A stretch of DNA of 64,000 nt from Amycolatopsis lexingtonensis. Lineage in GTDB: Bacteria; Actinomycetota; Actinomycetes; Mycobacteriales; Pseudonocardiaceae. Positions 8,149-15,951 of the stretch are shown here, one piece after another (the stretch's first letter is position 1; the number at the start of each line of letters is the position of its first letter). The notes beneath the pieces were generated by a model. The model did not search any database and was not told where the DNA came from. It was given only the letters and a program-made list of their open reading frames with translations. The stretch covers positions 8,654,501 to 8,718,500 of the forward strand of contig NZ_JADBEG010000001.1 of assembly GCF_014873755.1 (NCBI RefSeq). Direction: 5' to 3'. The translations under genes were made by a program, and so were the position numbers.

Positions 8149-9651
8149 ATGAGTGCACCGCAGCCACCGAACCAGCCGTGGGGTGGCGGCCAGCCACCTC
8201 AGGGTCCGCCGAGTGGCCCCCAGCCGCAGCAGGACCCGTTCGGCAGCCCGGAACCGACCCAGGTCGTCCAGCCCGCCCAGCACCAGGGCGGTTCCCCGTT
8301 CGGGGAGACGCCGGAGCCGACCCAGGTCGTCCAGCCTGCCCAGCCGGGTGACGGCGGCGCGGGCGCGACCCAGGCGATGCCACCGGTCGACGCGAACGCG
8401 ACCCAGATGGTGAACCCGGTCGGCGGCGGCGACGCCCCGGGCGCGGACTCCACCCAGCTGGTCCCGCCGGGCTCCCAGCCGCAGGGGATCCCGTACACCC
8501 CGCCGCCGAGCGCGGCCGACAACCCGGCCGCCGCGTTCGGCCAGCAGCCGGGCGGGTTCGGCCAGCACGAGCAGCAGGGTGGCTTCGGCCAGCCCGGTCA
8601 GCCGGGCGGGTTCGGGCAGCAGCCGGGTGGCTTCGGCCAGCCGGGCCAGCCCCCGCAGGGCTTCGGCGCCCCCGGGTTCGGCGGCCCGCAGCAGCCCGGC
8701 TTCGGCGGGCAGCCGCAGCCGTTCGGGGCCGCTCCGGCCGGCGGCGGCAACGCGCTGTTCGGCTACATCGCCGGCGGCGTCGTCGCGGTGCTGGGCCTGA
8801 TCGCGCTGATCATCTCCTTCGGCTACATGGGCGACGCGAGCGACTACTCGAAGCTCTTCGACAGCGCGCCGAGCCAGGAAGCGATCAAGGACGTCCTCGA
8901 CCGGCTGGGCATCATCGGCCCGGGCACGGTGTGGTTCTACGTGATCATGATCCTGGTGGGCTCGCTGCTCTCCCTGGCCGGCGGCGTCGGCCTGGCGCTC
9001 GCGGGCAAACTGGGCGGCCTCAAGAAGATCGTTCCGATCGTGGTCGTCGCGGGCGGTGCGCTGCTCACGCTGTTCGCGCTGCTGCTCAAGATCGGCATGA
9101 CGCCGAAGGCCGAGGCGCTGGCGCAGGTTTCGGCGTCCGCCAAGGACACCTTCGGCCTCGGGCTCCCGCCGCTGATCCTCGGCGTGCTCATCCTCATCGC
9201 GGGTGTGCTCGGCCTCATCCCGGGGACCGCGCAGTTCGTCGGCCTCGGCGGTGGCGGCGGTGCCGCGCCGGCCGGGCCGCAGGGCTTCGGCGGTCCGCCG
9301 CAAGGCTTCGGCGGCCCGCAGCAGCAGGGCGGCTTCGGCCAGCCGGGCCAGCCCGGTCCGCCGCCGCAGGGCTACGGCCAGCCGCCGCAGGGTTACGGCC
9401 CGCCCCCGGGCTACGGCCAGCCGGGCGGCCCCAACCCGTCCAGCGGCGGGTTCCCGCAGCCGTCGAGCGGGGGCTTCCCGCAGCCGGGCCAGCCGCCGCA
9501 GCAGGGTGGCTACGGCCAGCCGGGCCAGCCGCCGCACGGCTACCCGCAGCAGCCGGGCCAGCCGCCGCAGGGCTACGGCCAGCCGCCGGGCCAGCAGGGC
9601 CCGCCGAGCGGCGGGTTCGGCCAGCCCGGCCAGCCGCCGCAGCAGTGGTGA
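8149..9651 (+). CDS. Pro/Gly/Gln-rich membrane protein in the pra position
   Basis: The 500-residue protein has a cytosolic-type low-complexity N-terminus (about 1-200), a hydrophobic middle with four membrane segments (about 203-370), and a second Gly/Pro/Gln-rich tail (about 375-500) of repeats such as GFGQPGQP and GYGQPPQ. The N-terminal part carries five TQ motifs (PTQVVQP twice, ATQAMPP, ATQMVNP, STQLVPP) like the phospho-threonine sites recognised by FHA domains. It lies where M. tuberculosis has pra (Rv1078), but the membrane part is not clearly homologous. Function unknown; a kinase-regulated envelope protein is inference. Confidence 0.65.
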   Translation: MSAPQPPNQPWGGGQPPQGPPSGPQPQQDPFGSPEPTQVVQPAQHQGGSPFGETPEPTQVVQPAQPGDGGAGATQAMPPVDANATQMVNPVGGGDAPGADSTQLVPPGSQPQGIPYTPPPSAADNPAAAFGQQPGGFGQHEQQGGFGQPGQPGGFGQQPGGFGQPGQPPQGFGAPGFGGPQQPGFGGQPQPFGAAPAGGGNALFGYIAGGVVAVLGLIALIISFGYMGDASDYSKLFDSAPSQEAIKDVLDRLGIIGPGTVWFYVIMILVGSLLSLAGGVGLALAGKLGGLKKIVPIVVVAGGALLTLFALLLKIGMTPKAEALAQVSASAKDTFGLGLPPLILGVLILIAGVLGLIPGTAQFVGLGGGGGAAPAGPQGFGGPPQGFGGPQQQGGFGQPGQPGPPPQGYGQPPQGYGPPPGYGQPGGPNPSSGGFPQPSSGGFPQPGQPPQQGGYGQPGQPPHGYPQQPGQPPQGYGQPPGQQGPPSGGFGQPGQPPQQW

Positions 9652-9666
9652 ACTGATCTCCCTTTC

Positions 9667-9697
9667 GTGCCCCGGAGCCCATTCGGCTCCGGGGCAC
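9667..9697 (+). terminator. Hairpin terminator
   Basis: GTGCCCCGGAGCC (9667-9679) pairs perfectly with GGCTCCGGGGCAC (9685-9697) across a five-base loop, 16 bases after the stop of the Pro/Gly-rich gene. Confidence 0.75.
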
Positions 9698-9888
9698 GCT
9701 GCATTGACGGCCCCATTCGCAATTGTCCGAAAAGGACAAAGGTCGCGTGACATGATTTCCGCCGCTACCGCACAATAATGATCTTGGGTTCCGCCGTCCG
9801 GCCGAATTCGGTTCCGATTCCGGACTGCTTCCCCCATTCCGGTCTAAGGTGAGCGCCGACGTACTTGGGCTTGCCTGATGGGGGACTT

Positions 9889-10422
9889 GTGACCGGCTAT
9901 CCGGTAGCGCGCTCGCATTCGTATTCATCGACTCGGCCATCCGGAGTAACGGCGGTACTCGCCGGCCTGCTCGGTATTCCGGCCGCGGTCGCCGCGGGAT
10001 ACGTACCGGTCAAGATCTTCCTCGACATGCCGGCCGAATTCAGCCTCGGCGCGCTGCCGGGTCTGGTGCTCGCGGACTTCGCGGGCTACCTCCTAGCCGG
10101 GCTCGTCCTGCTCCTCGGATCGCTCTCGACGCTGTTCCGCGCGACGGCGGGCGCGGTCCTGCTCGGCGTCGGCGCGCTGCTGGCCATCGGGGCGCTGCTC
10201 ATCGAGCCGCTGTCGATGGGCGTGCCGCTCGGCCGCTTCGCCGACGCGATGTTCACCCACGGCGGCCTCGCCATGGTCGACCGCGTCGGCCTCGCCACGC
10301 TCTCGGTGCTCGTGCTGGTCCTGGCCTTCCTGCCGCCGACGTTCCGGTACCTGCGCTACCGCGCCGCGCTGCCCGTCATGGCCGGTCTGGGCGCGTACCC
10401 GTCGTCGTCACGGAGCTGGTGA
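9889..10422 (+). CDS. Hypothetical four-helix membrane protein
   Basis: The 177-residue protein starts at a GTG preceded by GGGGGAC. About four hydrophobic segments are visible (near residues 20-38, 57-83, 85-105 and 130-155). I do not recognise a family. The first 40 codons use more A/T-ending codons than the neighbours, and the 5' flank (9700-9880) is also less GC-rich. It is followed after 46 bases by another small membrane protein gene. Confidence 0.6.
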   Translation: MTGYPVARSHSYSSTRPSGVTAVLAGLLGIPAAVAAGYVPVKIFLDMPAEFSLGALPGLVLADFAGYLLAGLVLLLGSLSTLFRATAGAVLLGVGALLAIGALLIEPLSMGVPLGRFADAMFTHGGLAMVDRVGLATLSVLVLVLAFLPPTFRYLRYRAALPVMAGLGAYPSSSRSW

Positions 10423-10468
10423 GGTCCGCCTTCGCGACGTACGGTAACCAGCCGTATCCTCGGCAGCC

Positions 10469-10909
10469 GTGCCCACCTCCACCGAAGGCCGCACGGCGCT
10501 CGCCGCGGCGGCGCTGGCCCTGTTCGGCGGCCTGGTCTACGCGGCCGGGCTCGTGCTGGACGTCGTCACGCTGGTCCGCTTCCCGGCCGACGCGGCCCGC
10601 GTCGGCCTCCACGCGGCGGTCGACGCCGTCCTCGCCTCGGCCCTGCTCCCCGGCGGTGTCCTGCTGCTGCGCCGCCACCCGGTCGGCCGGATCGGCTGCG
10701 TGGCCGGCAGCTCGGCGGCGCTGCTCGCGACGCTGACGTCGCTGGTACTGGCGGCCACCGGTCTCGCGGTGGTCGATCTCGGCGGCCCCGGCGACCTGGC
10801 CGCGGGCGGGCTGGCGGCGCTCGCGCTGGTGCTGCCGCCGTCGATCACCACCCTGGCGCTGGCCGCTTCCCGGCCCGCCGCCCGCTGGGTCGGGGTCGCG
10901 GCGGCCTGA
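10469..10909 (+). CDS. Hypothetical small membrane protein
   Basis: The 146-residue product starts at a GTG and consists almost wholly of four hydrophobic segments separated by short loops, with HPVGRIGC in the central loop. No catalytic or binding motif is visible. It may be co-expressed with the preceding membrane protein gene (46-base gap). Confidence 0.55.
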   Translation: MPTSTEGRTALAAAALALFGGLVYAAGLVLDVVTLVRFPADAARVGLHAAVDAVLASALLPGGVLLLRRHPVGRIGCVAGSSAALLATLTSLVLAATGLAVVDLGGPGDLAAGGLAALALVLPPSITTLALAASRPAARWVGVAAA

Positions 10910-11046
10910 TCTCCGGGCGTGCGGACTTCCACCCGGCGATGTCGATCGCGGCGAAACCGCTGACCTGGCCGCGGGCCGACTCGCCGGTGACACTGAGACC
11001 CATCCCACCTGACGGGAATGTTCACGCCAGGCCTTACGCTGAACAG

Positions 11047-12204
11047 ATGGTGGACGACTACTCCGAACTGGGCTTCGAGACCCGCGCGATTCACGCGGGG
11101 CAGAAGCCCGACCCCCGCACCGGCGCGGTGATCGTGCCGATCTACCAGACCTCGACCTACGCGCAGGACGGCGTGGGCGGGACCCGCGAGGGCGACTACG
11201 AGTACTCGCGCACCGCGAACCCGACCCGTTCGGCGCTGGAGGAGGCGCTGGCCTCGCTGGAAGGCGGCCGGCACGCGCTGGCCTTCGCCTCCGGCATGGC
11301 CGCGTCCGACGTGGTGCTGCGCAGTACCCTCCGCCCCGGCGACCACCTCGTGCTCGGCAACGACGCGTACGGCGGCACGTTCCGGCTGATCGACAAGGTG
11401 CTCAGCCTCTGGGGCGTCGAGCACACCGTCGCGAACCTGGCCGACCTCGACGAGGTGCGCGCGGCGATCCGCCCCGAGACGAAGCTGATCTGGTGCGAGT
11501 CGCCGACCAACCCGATGCTCGGCATCGCCGACATCGCGGGGCTGGCCGGGGTGGCGCACGACGCCGGCGCCCGGCTGGTCGTCGACAACACCTTCGCGAC
11601 GCCGTACCTGCAGAACCCGCTCGCCCTGGGCGCGGACATCGTCCTGCACTCGACGACGAAGTACCTCGGCGGGCACTCCGACGTCGTCGGCGGCGCGATC
11701 GTCACGAACGAGGACGAGCTGCGCGAGCAGTTCTTCTTCCTCCGCAACTCCGCGGGCGCGGTGCCCGGCCCGTTCGACGCCTGGCTGACCCTGCGCGGCA
11801 TCAAGACGCTGGCCCTGCGCATGGAGCGGCACAGCGACAACGCCGAGCGCATCGTGCAGGCGCTGGTCAACCACCCGAAGGTGGCCAAGGTCTACTACCC
11901 GGGCCTGCCGGAGCACCCGGGCCACGAGGTCGCGGCGAAGCAGATGCGCCGCTTCGGCGGCATGGTCTCGTTCAGCCACGCGGACGGCGAGCAGGCGGCG
12001 CTGGAAGTCGCTTCGCGCACCAAGCTCTTCATCCTCGCGGAGTCGCTCGGCGGCATCGAGTCGCTGATCGAGCACCCGGGCAAGATGACGCACGCGAGCA
12101 CGGCGGGCTCGACCCTGCAGGTCCCGGCCGACCTCCTGCGCCTCTCGGTGGGCATCGAAGACGGCCGCGACCTGGTCGCCGACCTGCTGGCGGCGCTGGA
12201 CTGA
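11047..12204 (+). CDS. Cystathionine gamma-synthase/gamma-lyase (MetB family)
   Basis: This 385-residue PLP enzyme of the Cys/Met metabolism family begins at GFETRAIHAGQKPD, typical of actinobacterial MetB. The PLP lysine is about Lys205 in HSTTKYLGGHSDV, and YEYSRTANPTR and SLGGIESLIEHPG are conserved. Members either make cystathionine from O-succinylhomoserine or cleave it to cysteine. Proximity to cbs suggests the lyase direction, but sequence does not decide. The start is the ATG at 11047; upstream in-frame codons are not conserved. Syntenic with Rv1079. Confidence 0.88.
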   Translation: MVDDYSELGFETRAIHAGQKPDPRTGAVIVPIYQTSTYAQDGVGGTREGDYEYSRTANPTRSALEEALASLEGGRHALAFASGMAASDVVLRSTLRPGDHLVLGNDAYGGTFRLIDKVLSLWGVEHTVANLADLDEVRAAIRPETKLIWCESPTNPMLGIADIAGLAGVAHDAGARLVVDNTFATPYLQNPLALGADIVLHSTTKYLGGHSDVVGGAIVTNEDELREQFFFLRNSAGAVPGPFDAWLTLRGIKTLALRMERHSDNAERIVQALVNHPKVAKVYYPGLPEHPGHEVAAKQMRRFGGMVSFSHADGEQAALEVASRTKLFILAESLGGIESLIEHPGKMTHASTAGSTLQVPADLLRLSVGIEDGRDLVADLLAALD

Positions 12205-12208
12205 GCGG

Positions 12209-12652
12209 TCAGTTCAGCTCTTCGGCGAGCCCGACGACGATCCCTTCGGGACCGCGGACGTAGCACAGCCGGAAGATGCCCCCGTACGGCTCGATCTCGC
12301 CCACGAGCTCGGCGCCGTGCGGGCGCAGGCGTTCGAGGACGTCGTCGAGGTTCTCGTCGAGCGCGAACATGATGCGGCGGTAGCCCAGCGTGTTCGACGG
12401 CGCGATCTTCGGCTCGGGGACGACGGCCTTGGGCTGGTGGAACTGCGCCAGCTCGATGCCGCCGTTGCCGTCCGGCATCCGCAGCATGGCGATGTCCTGC
12501 TTGACGTCCTCGAGGCCGATCACGCGTTCGGCGAAGCGCCCTTCGAGCGGGCCCTTGCCTTCGAGCCGCATGCCGAGCTCGACGAAGAACGCGATGACGG
12601 CGTCCAGGTCTTCGACGACGATGAGGACGTTGTCCATCCGCTTGAGCGCCAA
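12209..12652 (-). CDS. VOC-fold (glyoxalase/bleomycin-resistance-like) protein
   Basis: The 147-residue protein has the VOC pattern: MDNVLIVVEDLDAVIAFF at the start of the first beta-alpha module and GGIFRLCYVRGPEG in the second. I place the start at TTG 12652, because GAGGAA lies six bases upstream and related proteins begin with the same ALKRMDNV; the next ATG (12637) has no ribosome site. The ribosome site overlaps the stop of the gene upstream (12663), suggesting coupling. VOC proteins can be metal-dependent isomerases, dioxygenases or drug-binding proteins; none is indicated here. Confidence 0.8.
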   Translation of the reverse strand: MALKRMDNVLIVVEDLDAVIAFFVELGMRLEGKGPLEGRFAERVIGLEDVKQDIAMLRMPDGNGGIELAQFHQPKAVVPEPKIAPSNTLGYRRIMFALDENLDDVLERLRPHGAELVGEIEPYGGIFRLCYVRGPEGIVVGLAEELN

Positions 12653-12662
12653 CGGGGGTTCC

Positions 12663-12926
12663 TCAGGGGTTGTAGTTGCCGTGCACCACGCCGCCGGCCT
12701 GCTGGTTGCCCGTGGCCGGCAGCTTCGAGCCGTCGACGCAGCCACCGACCAGCTCGACGTGGCTGTCGTGGCGGATGTACTGGGCCGGCGAGCCGCACGA
12801 GGCGTTGTCCACCGTGATGTACGCGGCTCCGGTGAGCGCCGCGGCCGAGGCCAGCCCGATCACGAGCGGGACCAGCCCGGCGGACCGGGTGGCGCGAGCC
12901 CGTCGAGCGTCGTTCCCCCGTGCCAT
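12663..12926 (-). CDS. Hypothetical small exported or membrane-anchored protein
   Basis: The 87-residue product begins at an ATG with GGGAG seven bases upstream. A basic N-terminus (RRARATR) precedes one hydrophobic segment (about residues 16-38), then a short exported tail with two cysteines (ASCGSP and GGCVDG) that could form a disulfide. I do not recognise it. It is the first gene of a two-gene unit with the VOC protein. Confidence 0.6.
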   Translation of the reverse strand: MARGNDARRARATRSAGLVPLVIGLASAAALTGAAYITVDNASCGSPAQYIRHDSHVELVGGCVDGSKLPATGNQQAGGVVHGNYNP

Positions 12927-13022
12927 GAGTTGCTCCCTGTTTACCGCGTGTTGACGGGATCCAGGGTACCCGGCTCCTGGTCCGGTCAACCTGTGGATCT
13001 CCTGAGTGGCATAGTCCGGCCC

Positions 13023-14225
13023 ATGGAACTCGTCACCCTCGAGCGTATCCAAGCCGCCCGGGAGCTCCTAAAAGGAGTAACCCGGGTGACACCGATGGAG
13101 CACGCGCGCGACCTGCGCAAACTCCACGGCGGCCCGGTCCACCTGAAGTGTGAAAACCTGCAGCGCACAGGTTCGTTCAAGATCCGCGGCGCCTACACCC
13201 GCATCGCCGGCCTGACCCCGGCCGAGCGCGAGCGCGGCGTCGTCGCGGCGAGCGCCGGCAACCACGCGCAGGGCGTCGCGCTGGCGTCGTCGCTGCTCGG
13301 CGCCAAGTCCACCGTCTTCATGCCGCTGCGGGCGCCGCTGCCGAAGCTGGCCGCGACCCGCGGGTACGGCGCCGACGTCCACCTCCACGGCGCGCTCCTG
13401 GAGGAGACGCTCCGGGCCGCGATCGAGTTCGGCGAGCGGACCGGCGCGGTGTTCATCCACCCCTTCGACCACCCGGACGTCATCGCCGGCCAGGGCACGG
13501 TCGGCCTCGAGATCCTCGAGCAGGTGCCGGGCGTGAAGACCGTCCTGGTCGCCACCGGCGGCGGCGGGCTGGTCGGCGGGGTCGCCTCGGCGGTCAAGGC
13601 GCTGCGCCCGGACGTCCGCGTCGTCGGCGTCCAGGCCGAGGAGGCCGCCGCGTACCCGCCTTCGCTGGCCGCGGGCGCGCCGGTGCGGCTGGGCCAGACC
13701 TCGACCATGGCCGACGGGATCGCCGTCGGCGAGCCGGGCCTGGTCAGCTTCGCGCACGTCGAGTCGCTGGTCGACGACGTCGTGACGGTGTCCGAGCAGT
13801 CCCTGTCCCGCGCGGTGCTGCTCTGCCTGGAGCGGCGGAAGCTGGTGGTCGAGCCGGCCGGCGCGGCGCCCGTCGCGGCACTGCTGCAGCACGTCGGCGC
13901 CTTCGAGCCGCCGGTCGTCGCGATCCTCTCCGGCGGCAACGTCGACCCGGTGCTGCTCCTGCAGATCATCCAGCACGGCATGACCGCGGGCGGCCGCTAC
14001 CTGCGGCTCCGCCTGCGCGTCCCCGACCGCCCCGGTTCCCTGGTCGGCGTGCTGTCCTGCGTCAGCGAACTCGGCGCGAACGTGCTCGACGTCGAGCACT
14101 CGCGCATCTCCGGCACGCTCGACCTCGGCGAGGCCGACGTCGAACTGGCGCTGGAGACCCGCGGTCCCGAGCACTGCAAGGACGTCGAGCGCGCGCTGGC
14201 GGACGCCGGTTACACCGTCGTCTGA
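13023..14225 (+). CDS. ilvA: Threonine ammonia-lyase
   Basis: The 400-residue PLP enzyme deaminates threonine to 2-oxobutanoate, the first step toward isoleucine. The PLP lysine is about Lys52 in GSFKIRGAY, the ASAGNHAQG phosphate-binding motif and the glycine-rich TGGGGLVGG loop follow. The C-terminus (about 325-400) is a single ACT-type domain (RLRLRVPDRPGSLVGVLS), the arrangement of catabolic-type or short biosynthetic forms. The ATG at 13023 is the only well-placed start. It overlaps the convergent gene at 14210 by 16 bases. Confidence 0.88.
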   Translation: MELVTLERIQAARELLKGVTRVTPMEHARDLRKLHGGPVHLKCENLQRTGSFKIRGAYTRIAGLTPAERERGVVAASAGNHAQGVALASSLLGAKSTVFMPLRAPLPKLAATRGYGADVHLHGALLEETLRAAIEFGERTGAVFIHPFDHPDVIAGQGTVGLEILEQVPGVKTVLVATGGGGLVGGVASAVKALRPDVRVVGVQAEEAAAYPPSLAAGAPVRLGQTSTMADGIAVGEPGLVSFAHVESLVDDVVTVSEQSLSRAVLLCLERRKLVVEPAGAAPVAALLQHVGAFEPPVVAILSGGNVDPVLLLQIIQHGMTAGGRYLRLRLRVPDRPGSLVGVLSCVSELGANVLDVEHSRISGTLDLGEADVELALETRGPEHCKDVERALADAGYTVV

Positions 14226-15055
14226 GGCTGCTCGCCGGTGATCGCGGTGAGCGCGAGGTCCTTCGCGGCTTCCGGCACCTCCGCGGGCGCGGTGAAGCGC
14301 CGGGCCCGGATGTGGGCGACCAGCTCCGGGTCCGGTGGCACGCCGTGCTCGCGCAGGTAGTACGCGACCGCGCCGGGCCACGCCCAGACGCCGTCGGTGC
14401 GGAAGTTCATCGGCACCGCGTCCGCGCGGTCGGGCGCGAACGCGTCCGGCCCGTTGCTGCGGGACGCCAGGATCACCGGCGCCGCGTCGAGGTACGCGAG
14501 CACCCGCTCGATCTCGGCGGGCAGGAGCGGCTGGCGCCGGATGAGCGGGCGCCCGGAGGCGTCTAGGCCGTCGTAGATGCGCGGGGTGCGCACCTCGCCG
14601 TCACCCGGTGGCGGTGTCAGCCCGGCTTTGTCCCGGAGCCAGCCCGGGATGTGCTCGTCCGCACGCGGGAAGAACCGCAGCTCGTCCTGGAACCCGATCG
14701 GCGGCGGCTGCTGCCGGAACGGCGGTTCGAGGTCCGGCCGCACGAAGTCGACGTCGGGGGCCTGCCCGGGTTCGAACACGAGGATCGCGCCCAGCCAAGT
14801 ACCGAAGCCGGGCTGGTACATGCCCGACCGCAGCACGCCGAGCAGCCGCACGGCCTCCGGCGGCGGCTGCGCCACGCGGGGCCGCCCGTCCGGGCCGGTC
14901 ACCAGCAGGTCGGCCTCGACGTGCCGGCCCGCGGCCCGGTACTCGATCCGCAGCTGCCGCCAGCCCGGCGGCGTCGACGCGGTGAGCGCCGCGCCGATCT
15001 GGCGGACGATCTCCTGCTGCTGGTCCGGGCGCAGCGGCCCCGGTGGCTGGGTCAT
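14210..15055 (-). CDS. Immunity-like protein with one YezG/DUF600-type half
   Basis: The 281-residue protein is the last gene of the toxin cassette. Its first half (about 10-145) repeats the pattern of the neighbour at 15058: GW(R/D), a beta-strand pair, GTWL, an acidic-aromatic strand, and a closing PGWLRD. This is the YezG/DUF600 immunity-like layout. Its second half is different and contains RTDGVWAWPGAVAYYLREHG, a module I have seen only as a companion of actinobacterial toxins. GGAG lies seven bases before the ATG and only two bases separate it from the gene upstream. Role as second immunity protein is inferred from position and similarity. Confidence 0.55.
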   Translation of the reverse strand: MTQPPGPLRPDQQQEIVRQIGAALTASTPPGWRQLRIEYRAAGRHVEADLLVTGPDGRPRVAQPPPEAVRLLGVLRSGMYQPGFGTWLGAILVFEPGQAPDVDFVRPDLEPPFRQQPPPIGFQDELRFFPRADEHIPGWLRDKAGLTPPPGDGEVRTPRIYDGLDASGRPLIRRQPLLPAEIERVLAYLDAAPVILASRSNGPDAFAPDRADAVPMNFRTDGVWAWPGAVAYYLREHGVPPDPELVAHIRARRFTAPAEVPEAAKDLALTAITGEQPQTTV

Positions 15056-15057
15056 GG

Positions 15058-15951
15058 TCAGGCTCCTTCGGCGCCTTGGCGCAGCCAGTCAGGCGTGCGC
15101 CGCTCCGATCGCGGGTAGCGCCGCAGTTCTTCGGCGAACGCCCCGGCGGGCGGACGCTCCCGGAAGCCCGGGTCCTCGGTCGCGTTGAACTGCGCCTTGA
15201 CCGAGTCGGGGAACTTCATTTCGTACTTCAGGCTCACCCACGTGCCCCGGCCGTCGGACAGCGAGGCGGCGCGGTGGCGGCGGAGCAGGTCGAGCACCTG
15301 GTCCGGCGGGGTCCACGGGTAGACGGTGCCGGTGATCGAGTGGACGACCGCGCCGGACTCCTCGTGGTCGCCCAGCGCCCGGTACTGCAGCTGGACGTAG
15401 TCCCAGCCCGCTGGGAGGGTGAACTTCAGGTAGTCGGCGACGTTCTTTAGCAGTGCGTTGGGCTCGTCGGGGGGCCGCTCCCCGGCGGGCTCGCCCTTGA
15501 TGCCCTCCCGGTACCAGGCGGGCGTCCACTCCGCGTCGCGGAAGTAGGCCTCGAAGTCCTGGTGCCAGACGTCGGCTTCGAGCGGCGGGTCCCACAGCGG
15601 GTCGAGGTCGAAATTGTAGGAGACGCGGTACTCGCCGTCCGGCTCGATGACCAGCCGCAGCGACAGCCAGGTGCCGCGGTCGCGCATGTACTTCTTGTTC
15701 CGCAACTCGAACAGCAGCGGGCTGACGTCGGGCGGCGGCTCCATGCGCGCGGCCGCGCCGTCCGGCATCACGACGGCCAGCGCGATCTCCTCGACCGCCG
15801 CGGTCAGCCGGACGGTCATGTCGATCCGCCGCCAGCCTTCGGGAGCGGCGTCCATGAGCCAGCCGCCGATCCAGCGGACCACCTGGTCCTCGTCCGCCTC
15901 CCGGAGGTCAGGTCCGGGTGGGGGGTACCACGGGGGCTGGGTTCGGGACAT
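15058..15951 (-). CDS. Tandem YezG/DUF600-like immunity protein
   Basis: The 297-residue protein is built of two similar halves (about 10-150 and 165-290). Each has an early PxGW motif, a central RGTW(L/V)SL(R/K) strand, an aspartate/proline-rich strand and a closing TPxW(Y/L)R motif. This matches the small acidic YezG fold, which neutralises the YeeF DNase in Bacillus. The start codon lies inside the 3' end of the toxin gene (44-base overlap) with AGGAG eight bases upstream, so it would be translated together with the toxin. Immunity function is inferred from family resemblance and location. Confidence 0.65.
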   Translation of the reverse strand: MSRTQPPWYPPPGPDLREADEDQVVRWIGGWLMDAAPEGWRRIDMTVRLTAAVEEIALAVVMPDGAAARMEPPPDVSPLLFELRNKKYMRDRGTWLSLRLVIEPDGEYRVSYNFDLDPLWDPPLEADVWHQDFEAYFRDAEWTPAWYREGIKGEPAGERPPDEPNALLKNVADYLKFTLPAGWDYVQLQYRALGDHEESGAVVHSITGTVYPWTPPDQVLDLLRRHRAASLSDGRGTWVSLKYEMKFPDSVKAQFNATEDPGFRERPPAGAFAEELRRYPRSERRTPDWLRQGAEGA

